Shown here in pieces: positions 26,729-36,021 of a DNA stretch of 64,000 bases; positions within the stretch are counted from its first letter, which is position 1; each line of letters opens with the position of its first letter. The stretch spans positions 62,001 through 126,000 of the forward strand of contig JACPDG010000039.1 of assembly GCA_016184125.1 (NCBI GenBank), in the 5' to 3' direction. The DNA is from Candidatus Rokuibacteriota bacterium. Its GTDB lineage: Bacteria > Methylomirabilota > Methylomirabilia > Rokubacteriales > CSP1-6. Position numbers and translations under genes: made by a program. The notes under the pieces are model-generated. The model had not been told where the DNA came from. It made no database searches and was given only the letters and a program-made list of their open reading frames with translations.

Positions 26729-28138
26729 TCACCGCCCGACGGCGCCGAGCATGTCCTCGACGCTCGTCAGCTTGATGCGCGGGCGTCCAGCGGGCCCGCC
26801 CTTCGAGACCTCGATCTCGTTGAGCCTGAGCCAGTCCGCGTACGAGAAGAAGCGAGGCTGCCGCTCGGTCACGAGCCGCTCCACGGCCTCGCGCGACGGC
26901 GCGGGCGCCGGCCGCACGCGTCCCTCGGCCACGTCCTCGAGCATGCACTGCACGGTCTCCGCGGCGTCCGGCTTGTTCGTCCCGATCACGCCACTCGGCC
27001 CGCGCTTGATCCAGCCCGCCGTGTACTCGCCCGTGATCGGCTGCTTCGTCTCGGGATCGAGCACGCGCCCCGTGTCGTTCAGGATCACGCCCCACGCGTC
27101 GTGGAACGGCACGCCGGGCACGGGCACGCCGCGGTAGCCGACGGACCGGAACACCAGGCCCACGGGGAGAATCTCCATCTGGTCGGTTGCCTTGGCCTGC
27201 ACCGCGCCGCTCGGCGTGGCATACAGCACGTTGCGCACGAGTTTGATCGCCGACACGTGTCCCGTCGGGTCACCGAGGATCTCGACCGGTGACATGAGAA
27301 ACCGCAGCACGAGCCGCCGCGACTTCCCGGTGGCCGGCCGTCCCGCATAGCTCTTGATGATGTCGACCTTCTTCATGGTCGCGCGGTCGTGGGTCTTCTC
27401 GAGCGACTCGCGGCTCACGGGGTCGAGCTCCGCCTCGTCCCCGGGCACGGTGATCTCCGCGTCCGCCAGCTCGCCGAGCTCCTTGATCTCCGGGTTCGTG
27501 AAGGCCGCCTGCGCCGGCCCGCGGCGACCGATCAGGTAGACCTCGCGAATGCGGCTCTTGCGCAGCGCTTCGAGCGCGTGGTCCGCGATGTCCGTCTGAA
27601 GCAGCTCGTCCGCGGTCCGGCACAGGATGCGGGCGACGTCGACGGCCACGTTCCCGACGCCGATGACGGCGACCCGCTCGACGGAGAGGTCGAACGGCTT
27701 GTCGCGGTAGTCCGGGTGCCCGTTGTACCAGGCGACGAACTCGGTCGCCGGGTGGCTGCCCACGAGGTCCTCGCCCGGGATGCCCATGCGCCGGTCGGTC
27801 TGCGCACCCGTGCAGTAGACGACCTGGTGATAGTGCCGTCGCAGATCCTCGACCGACAGCTCCCGGCCGATCTCGACGTTGCCGAAGAACCTCAAGCGCG
27901 GATGCGCGGCGACCTTGTCGAACGAGGCCGTCACCGCCTTGATCTTCTGGTGGTCGGGCGCGACGCCACCGCGCACGAGCCCGAAGGGCGTCGGCAGGCG
28001 GTCGTAGAGATCCACCTCGACGACGACGTTCCGGGCACGCAGGAGATGATCCGCTGCGTAGAAGCCGGTGGGACCGGCGCCGATGATGGCGACGCGGAGC
28101 GGATGCTCCGCCGTTCCGATACCTGTCGCGGGTGTCAT
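26729..28138 (-). CDS. Ferredoxin-NADP reductase, adrenodoxin reductase (FprA) type
   Basis: FAD flavoprotein that moves electrons between NADPH and a ferredoxin. The 469-aa protein has the FAD-binding GAGPTGFYAADHLL at residue about 20, the family block PTPFGLVRGGVAPDHQ, the NADPH motif GVGNVAVDVARIL near residue 180, and the C-terminal TAGWIKRGPSGVIGTNK. This is the mycobacterial/mitochondrial adrenodoxin reductase family, not plant-type FNR. It overlaps the CBS gene by one base. No ferredoxin gene is adjacent. Confidence 0.9.
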   Translation of the reverse strand: MTPATGIGTAEHPLRVAIIGAGPTGFYAADHLLRARNVVVEVDLYDRLPTPFGLVRGGVAPDHQKIKAVTASFDKVAAHPRLRFFGNVEIGRELSVEDLRRHYHQVVYCTGAQTDRRMGIPGEDLVGSHPATEFVAWYNGHPDYRDKPFDLSVERVAVIGVGNVAVDVARILCRTADELLQTDIADHALEALRKSRIREVYLIGRRGPAQAAFTNPEIKELGELADAEITVPGDEAELDPVSRESLEKTHDRATMKKVDIIKSYAGRPATGKSRRLVLRFLMSPVEILGDPTGHVSAIKLVRNVLYATPSGAVQAKATDQMEILPVGLVFRSVGYRGVPVPGVPFHDAWGVILNDTGRVLDPETKQPITGEYTAGWIKRGPSGVIGTNKPDAAETVQCMLEDVAEGRVRPAPAPSREAVERLVTERQPRFFSYADWLRLNEIEVSKGGPAGRPRIKLTSVEDMLGAVGR

Positions 28139-28593
28139 CAGTGCTTGAACACCTTGCCTTCCCGTTGGGATTCGATCAGCTGGACCTGCAGCGTGTCGAC
28201 CTCACCCTCGAGCTGGTCGCGCTGGGCCTTCACGATGTCGCCGATCGACACGATGCCGATCAGCTTGCCCCGGTCGACGATCGGAAGATGGCGGATCCGC
28301 CGCTCGACCATCGTGTACCCCACCGACACCAGGTCGTCCTGGGACGAGCCGACGATCACGTCGCGCGTCATGATCGAAGCCACGGGCTCCGAGAGCAGCT
28401 TCTCGTTGCGCGCGAGGTGCCGGACGATGTCGCGCTCGCTCACGATGCCGACCGGCTGGCCGTCGCCGTCGATGGTCACGAGGGCCCCGACGTTGTGCTC
28501 GGCCAGCACGCCGAGCGCGTGCCGCACCGTCTGCTCCGGTCGCACAGTGAACACCTGTCCGCCCTTGGTCGCGAGGATGCTCGCGATGTTCAT
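28138..28593 (-). CDS. CBS-domain protein (two CBS modules)
   Basis: 151-aa cytoplasmic protein made of a CBS pair: FTVRPEQTVRHALGVLAEHNVGALVTID with GIVSERDIVRHLA, then MTRDVIVGSSQDDLVSVGYTMVERRIRHLPIVD with GIVSIGDIVKA. Such stand-alone pairs bind adenine nucleotides and act as energy sensors. The GxxSERDxxRxxA pattern fits that group. The ATG at 28593 has GGAAGGAGAG upstream. The stop overlaps the fpr start (TGATG), so it may tune the reductase, but that is inference. Confidence 0.85.
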   Translation of the reverse strand: MNIASILATKGGQVFTVRPEQTVRHALGVLAEHNVGALVTIDGDGQPVGIVSERDIVRHLARNEKLLSEPVASIMTRDVIVGSSQDDLVSVGYTMVERRIRHLPIVDRGKLIGIVSIGDIVKAQRDQLEGEVDTLQVQLIESQREGKVFKH

Positions 28594-28697
28594 GTCCGGT
28601 GCTCTCCTTCCGGCGTCGTTTCCGTGCTCGCGGAAGCGCGCCCGAGACCTGAATGATGGTACCGACCCCGCCGGCGGGGCGGAATAGGGTGAACGTA

Positions 28698-28925
28698 TCA
28701 AACTGCTCGCGCCGAGGCCCGCCGAGCGGCGAGCCAGCAGAGCGCCGCGAGCACGCCACAGGCGCCGGCGAGCTTCGGCGTGATCGCCGAGGGCGCGGCC
28801 CACGGCCAGAAGAGCGCTCCGTTCGGCACGAGGCCGATGATGACGAGGTTGGTGGTGTTGTCGAGCGCGAGGCCGAGGAACCCGTTCAGGTCCCCCGGCC
28901 GGATCCAGGACGGCGCCGTGGGGCG
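28698..28925 (-). pseudogene. Decayed permease fragment
   Basis: Open frame without any ATG, GTG or TTG start, not in the ORF track. It reads IRPGDLNGFLGLALDNTTN, then a hydrophobic segment, then APSAITPKLAGACGVLAALCW and stops with TGA at 28700-28698. The first part resembles the N terminus of large NCS2-like permeases (RGDxxGFFGLxxDN). The rest would be a later membrane helix joined by an internal deletion. The family call is tentative. Confidence 0.4.
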
Positions 28926-28930
28926 GGTCG

Positions 28931-29233
28931 CTATTGTGGCGCGGCGGACGCGGTCTGGAGGAGATGCTCCCGGACGAAGGCGCGCGTGCGGTCCGCCAGC
29001 GTCTTGCCCCAGGCCAGGCTCCCGCGGTTGTCCGCGACGTCCTTGTAGTCGAACTCCATCACGGGCGACACGTCGGCGCCGAGCCTGAACCGCACGCCAT
29101 ACGAGGTCCCGTGCCGCTCGTCACCCGCATCGAGCAGGACCTCGATCCGCGGGTGGGCGCGCTTGGCGTGCGAGGTCAGGAAGTTCCAGAGCCACCGGGC
29201 GACTTCGTCGTAGCTTCCGCCTGAGAATGCCAT
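28931..29233 (-). CDS. Conserved small protein, unknown function
   Basis: 100-aa soluble protein with no signal peptide or membrane segment. It has a normal-looking globular composition (WLWNFLTSHAKRAHPRIEVL, GTSYGVRFRLGADV, MEFDYKDVADNRGSLAWGK). The Gly/Asp-rich EVLLDAGDERHGTSYG and the compact alpha/beta pattern suggest a real gene. No family recognised. It lies between nrdJ with its repeat and the decayed permease fragment. Confidence 0.65.
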   Translation of the reverse strand: MAFSGGSYDEVARWLWNFLTSHAKRAHPRIEVLLDAGDERHGTSYGVRFRLGADVSPVMEFDYKDVADNRGSLAWGKTLADRTRAFVREHLLQTASAAPQ

Positions 29234-29265
29234 GGCGCTCGGATTCTAGCATCCGGACTTGCCGT

Positions 29266-29391
29266 CGAGCCCCCGGGAGCCCGAGAACGAATCGAGAACG
29301 AATCGGGTCCCCGAGGGCCGTCCCGGGTTTTCCCGGGACGGCTCCGAGCGTGTGGGGGGCTTGGGGGGCTTCGGTAGTCCCCCCATGAAGT
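29266..29391 (+). repeat. Composite double-hairpin repeat, opposite orientation, copy R9
   Basis: Plus-strand reading: GAGAACGAATCGGGTCC, then CCGTCCCGGGTTTTCCCGGGACGG (near-perfect hairpin 2), CTCCGAGCGTGTGGGG and GGGGGGCTTCGGTAGTCCCCCCATGAAGT. It lies between nrdJ and the small gene 28931-29233, 5 bases from the nrdJ stop. Confidence 0.9.
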
Positions 29392-29396
29392 CGATC

Positions 29397-31790
29397 TCAA
29401 CACTCGTTGAAGCCGCAGGAGAGGCACTTCTTGCACCCCTCCTCGTATACGAACGTCGCCTGACCGCACTCCTTGCAGAGGTCGCCGATCCGCTTCTGCG
29501 CGGCCGGCGCGGCTGGCGCGGCCGGCGGCGATGCCGTCGCCGCCGCAGCCGCGCCACCGTTCATCCCCGTCACCTGCCCGACGTGCTCGGCCAGCGTGCG
29601 CGCCAGCGCGTCCGGCAGCGAGAGCACCTTCTGCGCACCGAATCCCATCGGCTGGCCTCCGCCGATGCGGGAGAGCTGGCTGATGACCTCCTCGAGCCGG
29701 CGCCGGGGCGTCATCGGCGACGGCAGCCTCAGCACGAGCGAGATCAGCCGCCCGATCGCCTCGGCCACCGCCATCGTGTCCGACCCGGCCTTGCCCACCT
29801 GGACGAACACCTCGAAGGGCTCGCCGTCCTGCGTCTCGTTGACCGTGATGAACGCGGTCCCGATCGGCGTCTCCATCCGGTACGTCGCGCCCTTGAGGCT
29901 GTGCGGGCGCGGCTTGATGACGGCGACGCTCGGTGCCGCCGCGACCGCCGCGGCGTCCTTCTTGATGCCGACGTTCAGCACCTGCTCGCCCTTGCAGCCA
30001 TCGCGAAACACGGTGATGCCGAGGCAGCCGAGCTGCCAGGCGAACTCGTAGGCGCCGGCCACGTCCTCCTCCGACGCCTCGTTCGGGAGGTTGATCGTCT
30101 TCGACACCCCGTTGTCGGTGTAGCGCTGGAACGCCGCCTGGTGCCTCACGTGCCACTCGTAGGGGATCTCGTGCGCCGTCTTGAGGACGCGCTCGGCCCA
30201 CTCCGGCACCCCCGGGATGCCGTGCAGCGATCCGCGCCGCGCGATCTCGTCCTTGAGCGCCTGCGAGTAGAAGCCCTCGTCCCTGACGATCTCCTCGAAC
30301 GTCTCGTTCATGAACGTGAGCACGCGCTCGCCGTCCGGCTGCTTCACGCGGTGCTGGAACGCGAGCGCGAAGATCGGCTCGATGCCCGACGAGCAGCCCG
30401 CGATCATCGAGATCGTTCCCGTGGGCGCGATCGTCGTCACCGTCGAGTTCCGCATGGGCCGGCCGTGCCGGTAGATCGACTGCGCCCAGTTCGGGAACGG
30501 GCCGCGCTCCTCGGCGAGCTTGGCGGACTGGTCGTGCCCCGTCTCCTTCACGAACGCCATGATCTGCTCGGCGAGGTCGAGGGCCTCCTGGCTGTCGTAC
30601 GGGATGCGCATCTTGAAGAGCAGGTCCGCCCAGCCCATGATCCCGAGGCCGATCCGGCGGTTGGCCTTCACCATCGCGTCGATCTCGGGCAGCGGGTACG
30701 GGTTCATCTCGATGACGTCGTCGAGGAACCGCACGGCGAGCCGCACGACCCGCTCCATCTCGTCCCAGTCGATCGACCACTCGCCCGCCTCGTTGCGCCG
30801 GGCGAACCTCGACACGTTCAGCGAGCCCAGATTGCACGCCTCGTTGGGCAGGAGGGGCTGCTCACCGCACGGATTGGTCGCCTCGACGACGCCGAGGTCC
30901 GGCGTCGGGTTGGCCGGGCTCGCATTGATCCGGTCGATGAAGACCATGCCGGGGTCGCCGGTCCGCCACGCGGCGCGCACCATGCGGTCGAAGACTTCCC
31001 TCGCGGAGAGCCGGCCGACCGACACCTTCGTGTGCGGATTGATGAGGTCGTACTCGTCGCCCTTGAAGAGCGCCTCCATGAACCGGTCGGTGACCGCGAC
31101 GGAGATGTTGAAGTTCGTGATCCCGCCATCCAGCTTGCACTCGATGAACTCCAGGATGTCGGGATGGTCGACGCGCAGGATGCCCATGTTCGCGCCGCGA
31201 CGCGTGCCGCCCTGCTTGACCGCTTCGGTCGCGCTGTTGAACACCTTGAGGAACGACACGGGCCCGGACGCGCGACCACCGGTCGACGCGACGATGTCGT
31301 CCTTCGGGCGCAGCCGCGAGAACGCGAAGCCCGTGCCGCCACCGCTCTTGTGGATGATCGCCGCGGCCTTGACCGAGTCGAAGATCTCCTCCATCGAGTC
31401 GCCCACCGGGAGCACGTAGCAGGCGGAGTACTGGAGGCCGTTGCTCTTTCCGGCGTTCATGAGGGTCGGCGAGTTCGGGACGAAATCCCCGTCCACGATA
31501 ATGTCGTAGAAGGCCGCGGCCACCTCGCGGCCGGCGGCAGGGCTGCGCCCGTAGCGCGCCTCGCCCTCGGCGATCGAGGTCGCCACCCGCCAGCACATCT
31601 CCTCGGGCGTCTCGACCACCTCGCCGCCGCGCCGCGTGAGGTAGCGTTCGCGCAGGACGCGTAACGCCGCGTCCGTCCACTTCCCGACCTTGGACGGCCG
31701 ATGGACGATCTCGGGCGACGGCCCGGTATCGTGAGACGTCCCCGCCCGCGTGTCCGTGTTCCGTCGGCCCGCAGTCGCGTCCGCCTGCAT
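29397..31790 (-). CDS. nrdJ: Adenosylcobalamin-dependent ribonucleotide reductase (class II)
   Basis: Reduces ribonucleotides to deoxyribonucleotides using coenzyme B12, with or without oxygen. The 797-aa protein has PNSPTLMNAG, LQYSACYVLPVGDSM (active-site Cys), ATNPCGEQPLLPNEACNLGSLN (Cys, Asn, Glu of the radical site), STVTTIAPTGTIS, and a C-terminal CKECG...CKKCLSCGFNEC cluster that reloads the active-site disulfide. Around residues 560-740 lies the usual vitamin B12-dependent family linker region. The ATG at 31790 has GAGGAGG upstream. No class I or III genes are in the window. Confidence 0.96.
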   Translation of the reverse strand: MQADATAGRRNTDTRAGTSHDTGPSPEIVHRPSKVGKWTDAALRVLRERYLTRRGGEVVETPEEMCWRVATSIAEGEARYGRSPAAGREVAAAFYDIIVDGDFVPNSPTLMNAGKSNGLQYSACYVLPVGDSMEEIFDSVKAAAIIHKSGGGTGFAFSRLRPKDDIVASTGGRASGPVSFLKVFNSATEAVKQGGTRRGANMGILRVDHPDILEFIECKLDGGITNFNISVAVTDRFMEALFKGDEYDLINPHTKVSVGRLSAREVFDRMVRAAWRTGDPGMVFIDRINASPANPTPDLGVVEATNPCGEQPLLPNEACNLGSLNVSRFARRNEAGEWSIDWDEMERVVRLAVRFLDDVIEMNPYPLPEIDAMVKANRRIGLGIMGWADLLFKMRIPYDSQEALDLAEQIMAFVKETGHDQSAKLAEERGPFPNWAQSIYRHGRPMRNSTVTTIAPTGTISMIAGCSSGIEPIFALAFQHRVKQPDGERVLTFMNETFEEIVRDEGFYSQALKDEIARRGSLHGIPGVPEWAERVLKTAHEIPYEWHVRHQAAFQRYTDNGVSKTINLPNEASEEDVAGAYEFAWQLGCLGITVFRDGCKGEQVLNVGIKKDAAAVAAAPSVAVIKPRPHSLKGATYRMETPIGTAFITVNETQDGEPFEVFVQVGKAGSDTMAVAEAIGRLISLVLRLPSPMTPRRRLEEVISQLSRIGGGQPMGFGAQKVLSLPDALARTLAEHVGQVTGMNGGAAAAATASPPAAPAAPAAQKRIGDLCKECGQATFVYEEGCKKCLSCGFNEC

Positions 31791-32108
31791 CTCAGGACCT
31801 CCTCAACAGGGTTGGTTCGTGAACGATGGAGAGTGCCTGATCGCCGAAACCAGCATCCTCAACGAGAAACGCGTCCCTGCTCATCGTCTTGTGTCTTTCT
31901 GGCTGCCGGCGCTGACGCTACATCTTGTGGTGGCGCAGCATCTAACACCCATCATCTCGCGCGGGTCAAGGGAAAACGTATCCGCCGATATCCACCGCCG
32001 ATCCACGGTCATCGGCGTCGGGGTTGTCCTGAACGTCGGCGGGCTCGTGCTATCTTCGAGCGTCGGACATCCCACTGCCCGCCGTTTCCGAGGGCGAAGG
32101 AGACCTGC
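31791..32108. other. 318-base divergent intergenic region, nrdJ / outer-membrane efflux gene
   Basis: Holds the control regions of nrdJ (minus) and the TolC-like gene (plus). It is less GC-rich than the surroundings around 31920-31990. Two CCACAAGATGTAGCG / GACACAAGACGATGAG words on the minus strand faintly resemble NrdR boxes (about 36 bases apart), but the match is weak. I looked for a cobalamin riboswitch and saw no convincing B12 box. Confidence 0.4.
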
Positions 32109-33407
32109 ATGAGGTTCGTGCTCGCCGCGCTCGGGCTCCTCTGCGCGGCGCTCCCCGCATTGGCCCAGACGCCGTCGCCGCCGCAGGTCGCCGGCCGTGT
32201 CATCACGCTCGAGGAGGCGATCGCGATCTCGCTCGAGATCCAGCCGCAGATCCAGGCCCGTCTCGGCGACTACGAGGCGGCGCGGTTCCGCGTGGACCAG
32301 GTCTTTGCGACCCTGCTGCCGCAGCTGACCGGGTCGTGGACCGCGGCGCGCACGCAGAGCGTGACCGGCTCCACCTCGGTAGCGGCGGGCGGGGCCAGGA
32401 CCGTGACGTTCTTTACGACCACGACGGTCGCCCGCGTCGCCCTCTCGCAGTTGCTCTTCGACTTCGGCAAGAGCTTCGCGAGCGTCGAGGTCGCCCGGAA
32501 GGGCGCCGAGATCGCATTCGAGGACGTCGAGCTCCAGCGGCAGGCGCTCACGCTTGCCGTGAAGGAAGCCTACACGAACCTGCTCTTCGCGCAGCGGCTG
32601 ATCCGCGTGAACCGGCAGGCCCTCGAGCGGGCCGGGCTCAACCTGCGCTCGGCGCGTGGCTTCTTCGACGTCGGGACGAGGCCGAAGTCCGACGTCACGC
32701 GGGCCGAGGTCGACGTGGCCAACGCCCGCGTCGACGTCATCCGGGCGTCGAACGCCGAGCGGCTGGCGCGCGTGGCGCTCAACACGGCCATGGGCATCCC
32801 GAGCGACACGCCGACGCAGGTCGTCGACAACCTCGCCTACGAGCCGGTGAAGTTCGACCGCGCGCAGCTGCAGACCAATGCGCTGCGGCAGCGTCCCGAG
32901 TACCGCCAGACCAAGCTGCGAGCGGACGCCGCGGAGGCGGACCTGAAGCGGCGCTTCCTCGACTTCCTCCCCGACATCACCGGCGGCGGCTTCTACGGCG
33001 CCGCACGCGCGGACATGAACGAGATCTGGGAGCTGAACCTCAACCTCACGTGGCAGCTCTTCGACGGCGGCAACCGGATCGCCCGGTACCGCGAGTCGCG
33101 CGCCCTCGTGGACGCGTCGCGGGCGCGCGTCAAGGCGCTGGAGCTCGACATCGCCCGCGAGGTCGAGCAGTCCCAGATCGGCGTCGAGGAGGCCGACGAG
33201 CGTATCCAGGCCGCGCAGGTCGCCGTCACGTCCGCGCAGGAGAACTTCCGGCTGGCCCAGGGCCGTTTCGACGCCGGCGTCGGCACGATCCTCGAGCTGA
33301 CCGACGCGCAGCTCGAGCTGACACGAGCGCAGAACCAGGAGGCGCAGGCGCTGGCGGACTACCGGATCGCTCTCGCGCGCCTGGACCGGTCCGTCGGCCG
33401 AAGGTAG
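32109..33407 (+). CDS. TolC-family outer membrane efflux protein
   Basis: Outer-membrane channel for a tripartite efflux pump. A signal peptide (RFVLAALGLLCAALPALAQT) is followed by two OEP repeats. Each has a long coiled coil (ALTLAVKEAYTNLLFAQRLIRVNRQALERA; DIAREVEQSQIGVEEADERIQAAQ) and barrel strands such as WELNLNLTWQLFDGG. The 432 aa are typical of the smaller TolC-like proteins. The ATG at 32109 has AAGGAG upstream; the track ORF from 31701 is too long. It is the first gene of the macAB-like operon, separated from the adaptor gene by a hairpin repeat. Confidence 0.92.
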   Translation: MRFVLAALGLLCAALPALAQTPSPPQVAGRVITLEEAIAISLEIQPQIQARLGDYEAARFRVDQVFATLLPQLTGSWTAARTQSVTGSTSVAAGGARTVTFFTTTTVARVALSQLLFDFGKSFASVEVARKGAEIAFEDVELQRQALTLAVKEAYTNLLFAQRLIRVNRQALERAGLNLRSARGFFDVGTRPKSDVTRAEVDVANARVDVIRASNAERLARVALNTAMGIPSDTPTQVVDNLAYEPVKFDRAQLQTNALRQRPEYRQTKLRADAAEADLKRRFLDFLPDITGGGFYGAARADMNEIWELNLNLTWQLFDGGNRIARYRESRALVDASRARVKALELDIAREVEQSQIGVEEADERIQAAQVAVTSAQENFRLAQGRFDAGVGTILELTDAQLELTRAQNQEAQALADYRIALARLDRSVGRR

Positions 33408-33408
33408 G

Positions 33409-33486
33409 AGTGGGGGCCCGAGATGGCCCCCGGCTCGGTGACCCGCTCGCCCCTCCGCGGGGCCCGACGTGGCGTCCGGACCCCGT
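33409..33486 (+). repeat. Hairpin repeat, diverged, copy R10
   Basis: GTGGGGGCCCGAGATGGCCCCCGG followed by CTCGGTGACCCGCTC and a CCCCTCCGCGGGGCC arm. It separates the TolC-like gene from the macA-like gene. A possible -10 (TACAAT) lies just beyond it at about 33500. Confidence 0.7.
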
Positions 33487-33544
33487 CGAGCGCCAGCGCG
33501 TACAATAAAGTCCGGTCGTCCCGCGTCGAATCTTCGAATTCTCC

Positions 33545-35251
33545 GTGATCGGACCTCATTTGAAACGACTCGTCGTGCTCGCCCTGATCGTGCTGACCGT
33601 GGGCGGCGGTGTCTGGGCCTACTTCGCGACCCAGAGCCGCGGCAACGCGGCGCGGTACCGCCTCGCCCGCGTCGAGCGCGGGCCCTTGACCGCGGCGGTG
33701 TCGGCGAGCGGCAACCTGGCCGCGGTGACGACGGTCCTCGTCGGCAGTCAGGTCTCGGGCCAGATCACGGAGCTCTTCGCCGACTTCAACTCCCTGGTCG
33801 AGCGCGGTCAGGTCATTGCCCGGATCGACCCCGAGATCTTCGAGGCGAAGGTCAACCAGGCACGCGCGGAGCTCGACTCGGCGGGGGCGTCCGTGCTGAA
33901 CCAGCAGGCGCAGGTCGAACGCGCGCGCGCCGACGTCGAGAACGCCCGGTCCGCGCACGCCGAGTCCCGCGCGCAGACGGCCAAGGCGCAGGTCGCCCTG
34001 CTCGACGCGCGCCGCGACCTCGAGCGGAAGGACGAGCTGTTCCGGCGCCAGCTCATCGCGAAGAGCGAGCGCGACAGCGCGCAGGCGGCGCACGACTCCG
34101 CCGCGGCGCAGCTCGACTCCGTCAAGGCCAAGGAGGCGGCGCTCGCCGCGGCCATCGGCTCGGCGGCCGCGCAGCTCCGCGTCGCGGAGGCGCAGCTCGT
34201 CGCGGCACGCGCGCAAGTCAAGCAGAAGGAGGCGTCGCTCCAGCAAGCGCAGGTCGACCTCGAGCACACGACGATCCGCGCGCCCGTCAACGGCGTGGTC
34301 GTCTCGCGCCAGGTGGACGTCGGCCAGACGGTCGCCGCCAGCCTCCAGGCGCCGACCCTGTTCACGATCGCGCAGGACCTCACCAAGATGCAGGTCGAGA
34401 CGAGCGTGGACGAGGCCGACATCGGCCGCGTCAAGCTCGCCGACCGCGCGACGTTCACCGTCGACGCGTTCCCCGGCGAGACGTTCGCCGGAGGCGTCAC
34501 CCAGATCCGGAAGGCCGCTCAGATCGTGCAGAACGTCGTCACGTACACGGTCGTGGTCGCGGTCGACAACCCGGGCGGCAAGCTGCTGCCGGGGATGACG
34601 GCGAACGTCAAGCTCGTCGTCGCCGAAAAGCCGAGCGTGCTCAAGGTCCCGAACGCCGCGCTGCGCTTCAGGCCGAGCGGAGCCGCTGGCGGGGCCTCCG
34701 TGGCCGCCGGCGGCGCGCCCGCGCGACGGGCCGCGGGTGGCAGCGACGCGGGCGCCGGTGCTGCCGGCGGGGGCGGTCAGCGGCCGAGCATGGAGCAGAT
34801 CCGTGAGCGGCTCGTGAAGGGCCTCGGGCTGACCGAGGAGCAGCAGAAGACGCTCGACCCGATTCTCGCGGACAGCCGGCAGCAGATGATAGCCCTCCGC
34901 GGCGCTCAGCTGTCGGACGCCGAGCGGCAGGGACGCATGCAGAAGATCCGGGAGGCGACACGGACGCGGGTGCGGCAGATCCTCACCGCCGAGCAGCAGC
35001 GCCGGTACGACGAGATGTCGCCGCCGAGCCGCGCCGACGCCGGCGCTGCGACCGGCCTGCCGGGACGCGTGTGGATCGTCGGGCCGGACGGCAAGCCGGC
35101 GCCGGTGTCGATCACGCTCGGTCTGAGCGACGGGACCGCGACCGAGGTGCTGCGCGGCGACCTGAAGGAGGGCCAGGACGTGATCATCGGGACGGTGAGC
35201 GGCGCCGGCGGCCAGTCGCGGCCGTCGGGCGGCCCGAGACTTCGGCTGTGA
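33545..35251 (+). CDS. MacA/HlyD-type efflux adaptor with C-terminal Spy/LTxxQ-like insertion
   Basis: Periplasmic adaptor linking the MacB pump to the TolC-like channel. One N-terminal membrane helix ([21 protein letters not shown]), lipoyl half-motifs ([28 protein letters not shown] ... [20 protein letters not shown]), a long Ala-rich coiled-coil hairpin (residues about 100-240), and the beta-barrel domain. Residues about 385-495 are unusual: a Gly/Ala linker and then [15 protein letters not shown] ... [13 protein letters not shown], which looks like a Spy/CpxP LTxxQ helical unit, before the membrane-proximal domain resumes. The GTG at 33545 is the start. The stop overlaps the ATPase start (GTGA). 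568 aa against about 400 in normal MacA. Confidence 0.9.
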   Translation: MIGPHLKRLVVLALIVLTVGGGVWAYFATQSRGNAARYRLARVERGPLTAAVSASGNLAAVTTVLVGSQVSGQITELFADFNSLVERGQVIARIDPEIFEAKVNQARAELDSAGASVLNQQAQVERARADVENARSAHAESRAQTAKAQVALLDARRDLERKDELFRRQLIAKSERDSAQAAHDSAAAQLDSVKAKEAALAAAIGSAAAQLRVAEAQLVAARAQVKQKEASLQQAQVDLEHTTIRAPVNGVVVSRQVDVGQTVAASLQAPTLFTIAQDLTKMQVETSVDEADIGRVKLADRATFTVDAFPGETFAGGVTQIRKAAQIVQNVVTYTVVVAVDNPGGKLLPGMTANVKLVVAEKPSVLKVPNAALRFRPSGAAGGASVAAGGAPARRAAGGSDAGAGAAGGGGQRPSMEQIRERLVKGLGLTEEQQKTLDPILADSRQQMIALRGAQLSDAERQGRMQKIREATRTRVRQILTAEQQRRYDEMSPPSRADAGAATGLPGRVWIVGPDGKPAPVSITLGLSDGTATEVLRGDLKEGQDVIIGTVSGAGGQSRPSGGPRLRL

Positions 35252-36021
35252 CGGCCCCGAGCGCGCCCGGCCGCCCGAGCGGGCTGATCCTGACCGACGG
35301 GCTCACGAAGGACTACCGCCTCGGCCCGCACGTCGTCCACGCGCTCCGCGGCGTGAGCGTGACGATCGCTCGCGGCGAGTTCGTCGCGGTGATGGGTCCG
35401 TCCGGCTCCGGCAAGTCGACGTTCATGAACATCCTCGGCTGCCTGGACACGCCGACCGCGGGGCGCTACGTGCTCGACGGCGAGGAGATCGGGCGGCTCC
35501 GCCGGGACGCGCTCGCACGGATCCGCAACCGCAAGGTCGGCTTCGTCTTCCAGCAGTTCAACCTGCTGCCGCGCGTCTCCGCGCTGGAGAACGTCGAGCT
35601 TCCCCTGCTCTACGCCGGTCTCGGCGCCCGTGAGCGACACGAGCGCGCGAGAGCACGACTCGCGGAGGTCGGCCTCGCCGACCGGATGGACCACCATCCG
35701 AGCCAGCTCTCGGGCGGGGAGCAGCAGCGCGTGGCGATCGCGCGCGCGCTCGTGAACGACCCCGCCGTCGTCCTGGCCGACGAGCCGACGGGCAACCTCG
35801 ACACGCGCACGAGCGCCGAGATCCTGGCCGTCATGCAGCGGCTCAACCGGGCGGGACTCACGATCGTCATCGTGACCCACGAGCTGGACGTCGCGCAGTG
35901 CGCCCAGCGGGTGCTCACCTTCCGCGACGGGCGTCTCCGGAACGACGAGGCGGTCACCGCGCCGGTCGACGCCGCGACGCTCCTCGCGGGGCTCGAGGAG
36001 GAGCAGGAGGTCACGGCGTGA
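35248..36021 (+). CDS. MacB/LolD-type ABC transporter ATP-binding protein
   Basis: Cytoplasmic ATPase for the adjacent permease. 257 aa with Walker [10 protein letters not shown], the Q-loop [11 protein letters not shown], signature LSGGEQQR, Walker [13 protein letters not shown] and His switch VTHELD. All are typical of the MacB/LolD/FtsE group. Both ends overlap the neighbours by 4 bases (GTGA), which indicates coupled translation. The ATPase and permease are separate genes here, unlike E. coli MacB, which is one polypeptide. Confidence 0.94.
   Translation: MTAPSAPGRPSGLILTDGLTKDYRLGPHVVHALRGVSVTIARGEFVAVMGPSGSGKSTFMNILGCLDTPTAGRYVLDGEEIGRLRRDALARIRNRKVGFVFQQFNLLPRVSALENVELPLLYAGLGARERHERARARLAEVGLADRMDHHPSQLSGGEQQRVAIARALVNDPAVVLADEPTGNLDTRTSAEILAVMQRLNRAGLTIVIVTHELDVAQCAQRVLTFRDGRLRNDEAVTAPVDAATLLAGLEEEQEVTA

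Noticed and set aside
31791-32108. Cobalamin riboswitch upstream of nrdJ
   Set aside because: No convincing B12 box or multi-stem pattern was seen on the minus strand; only weak NrdR-like words.
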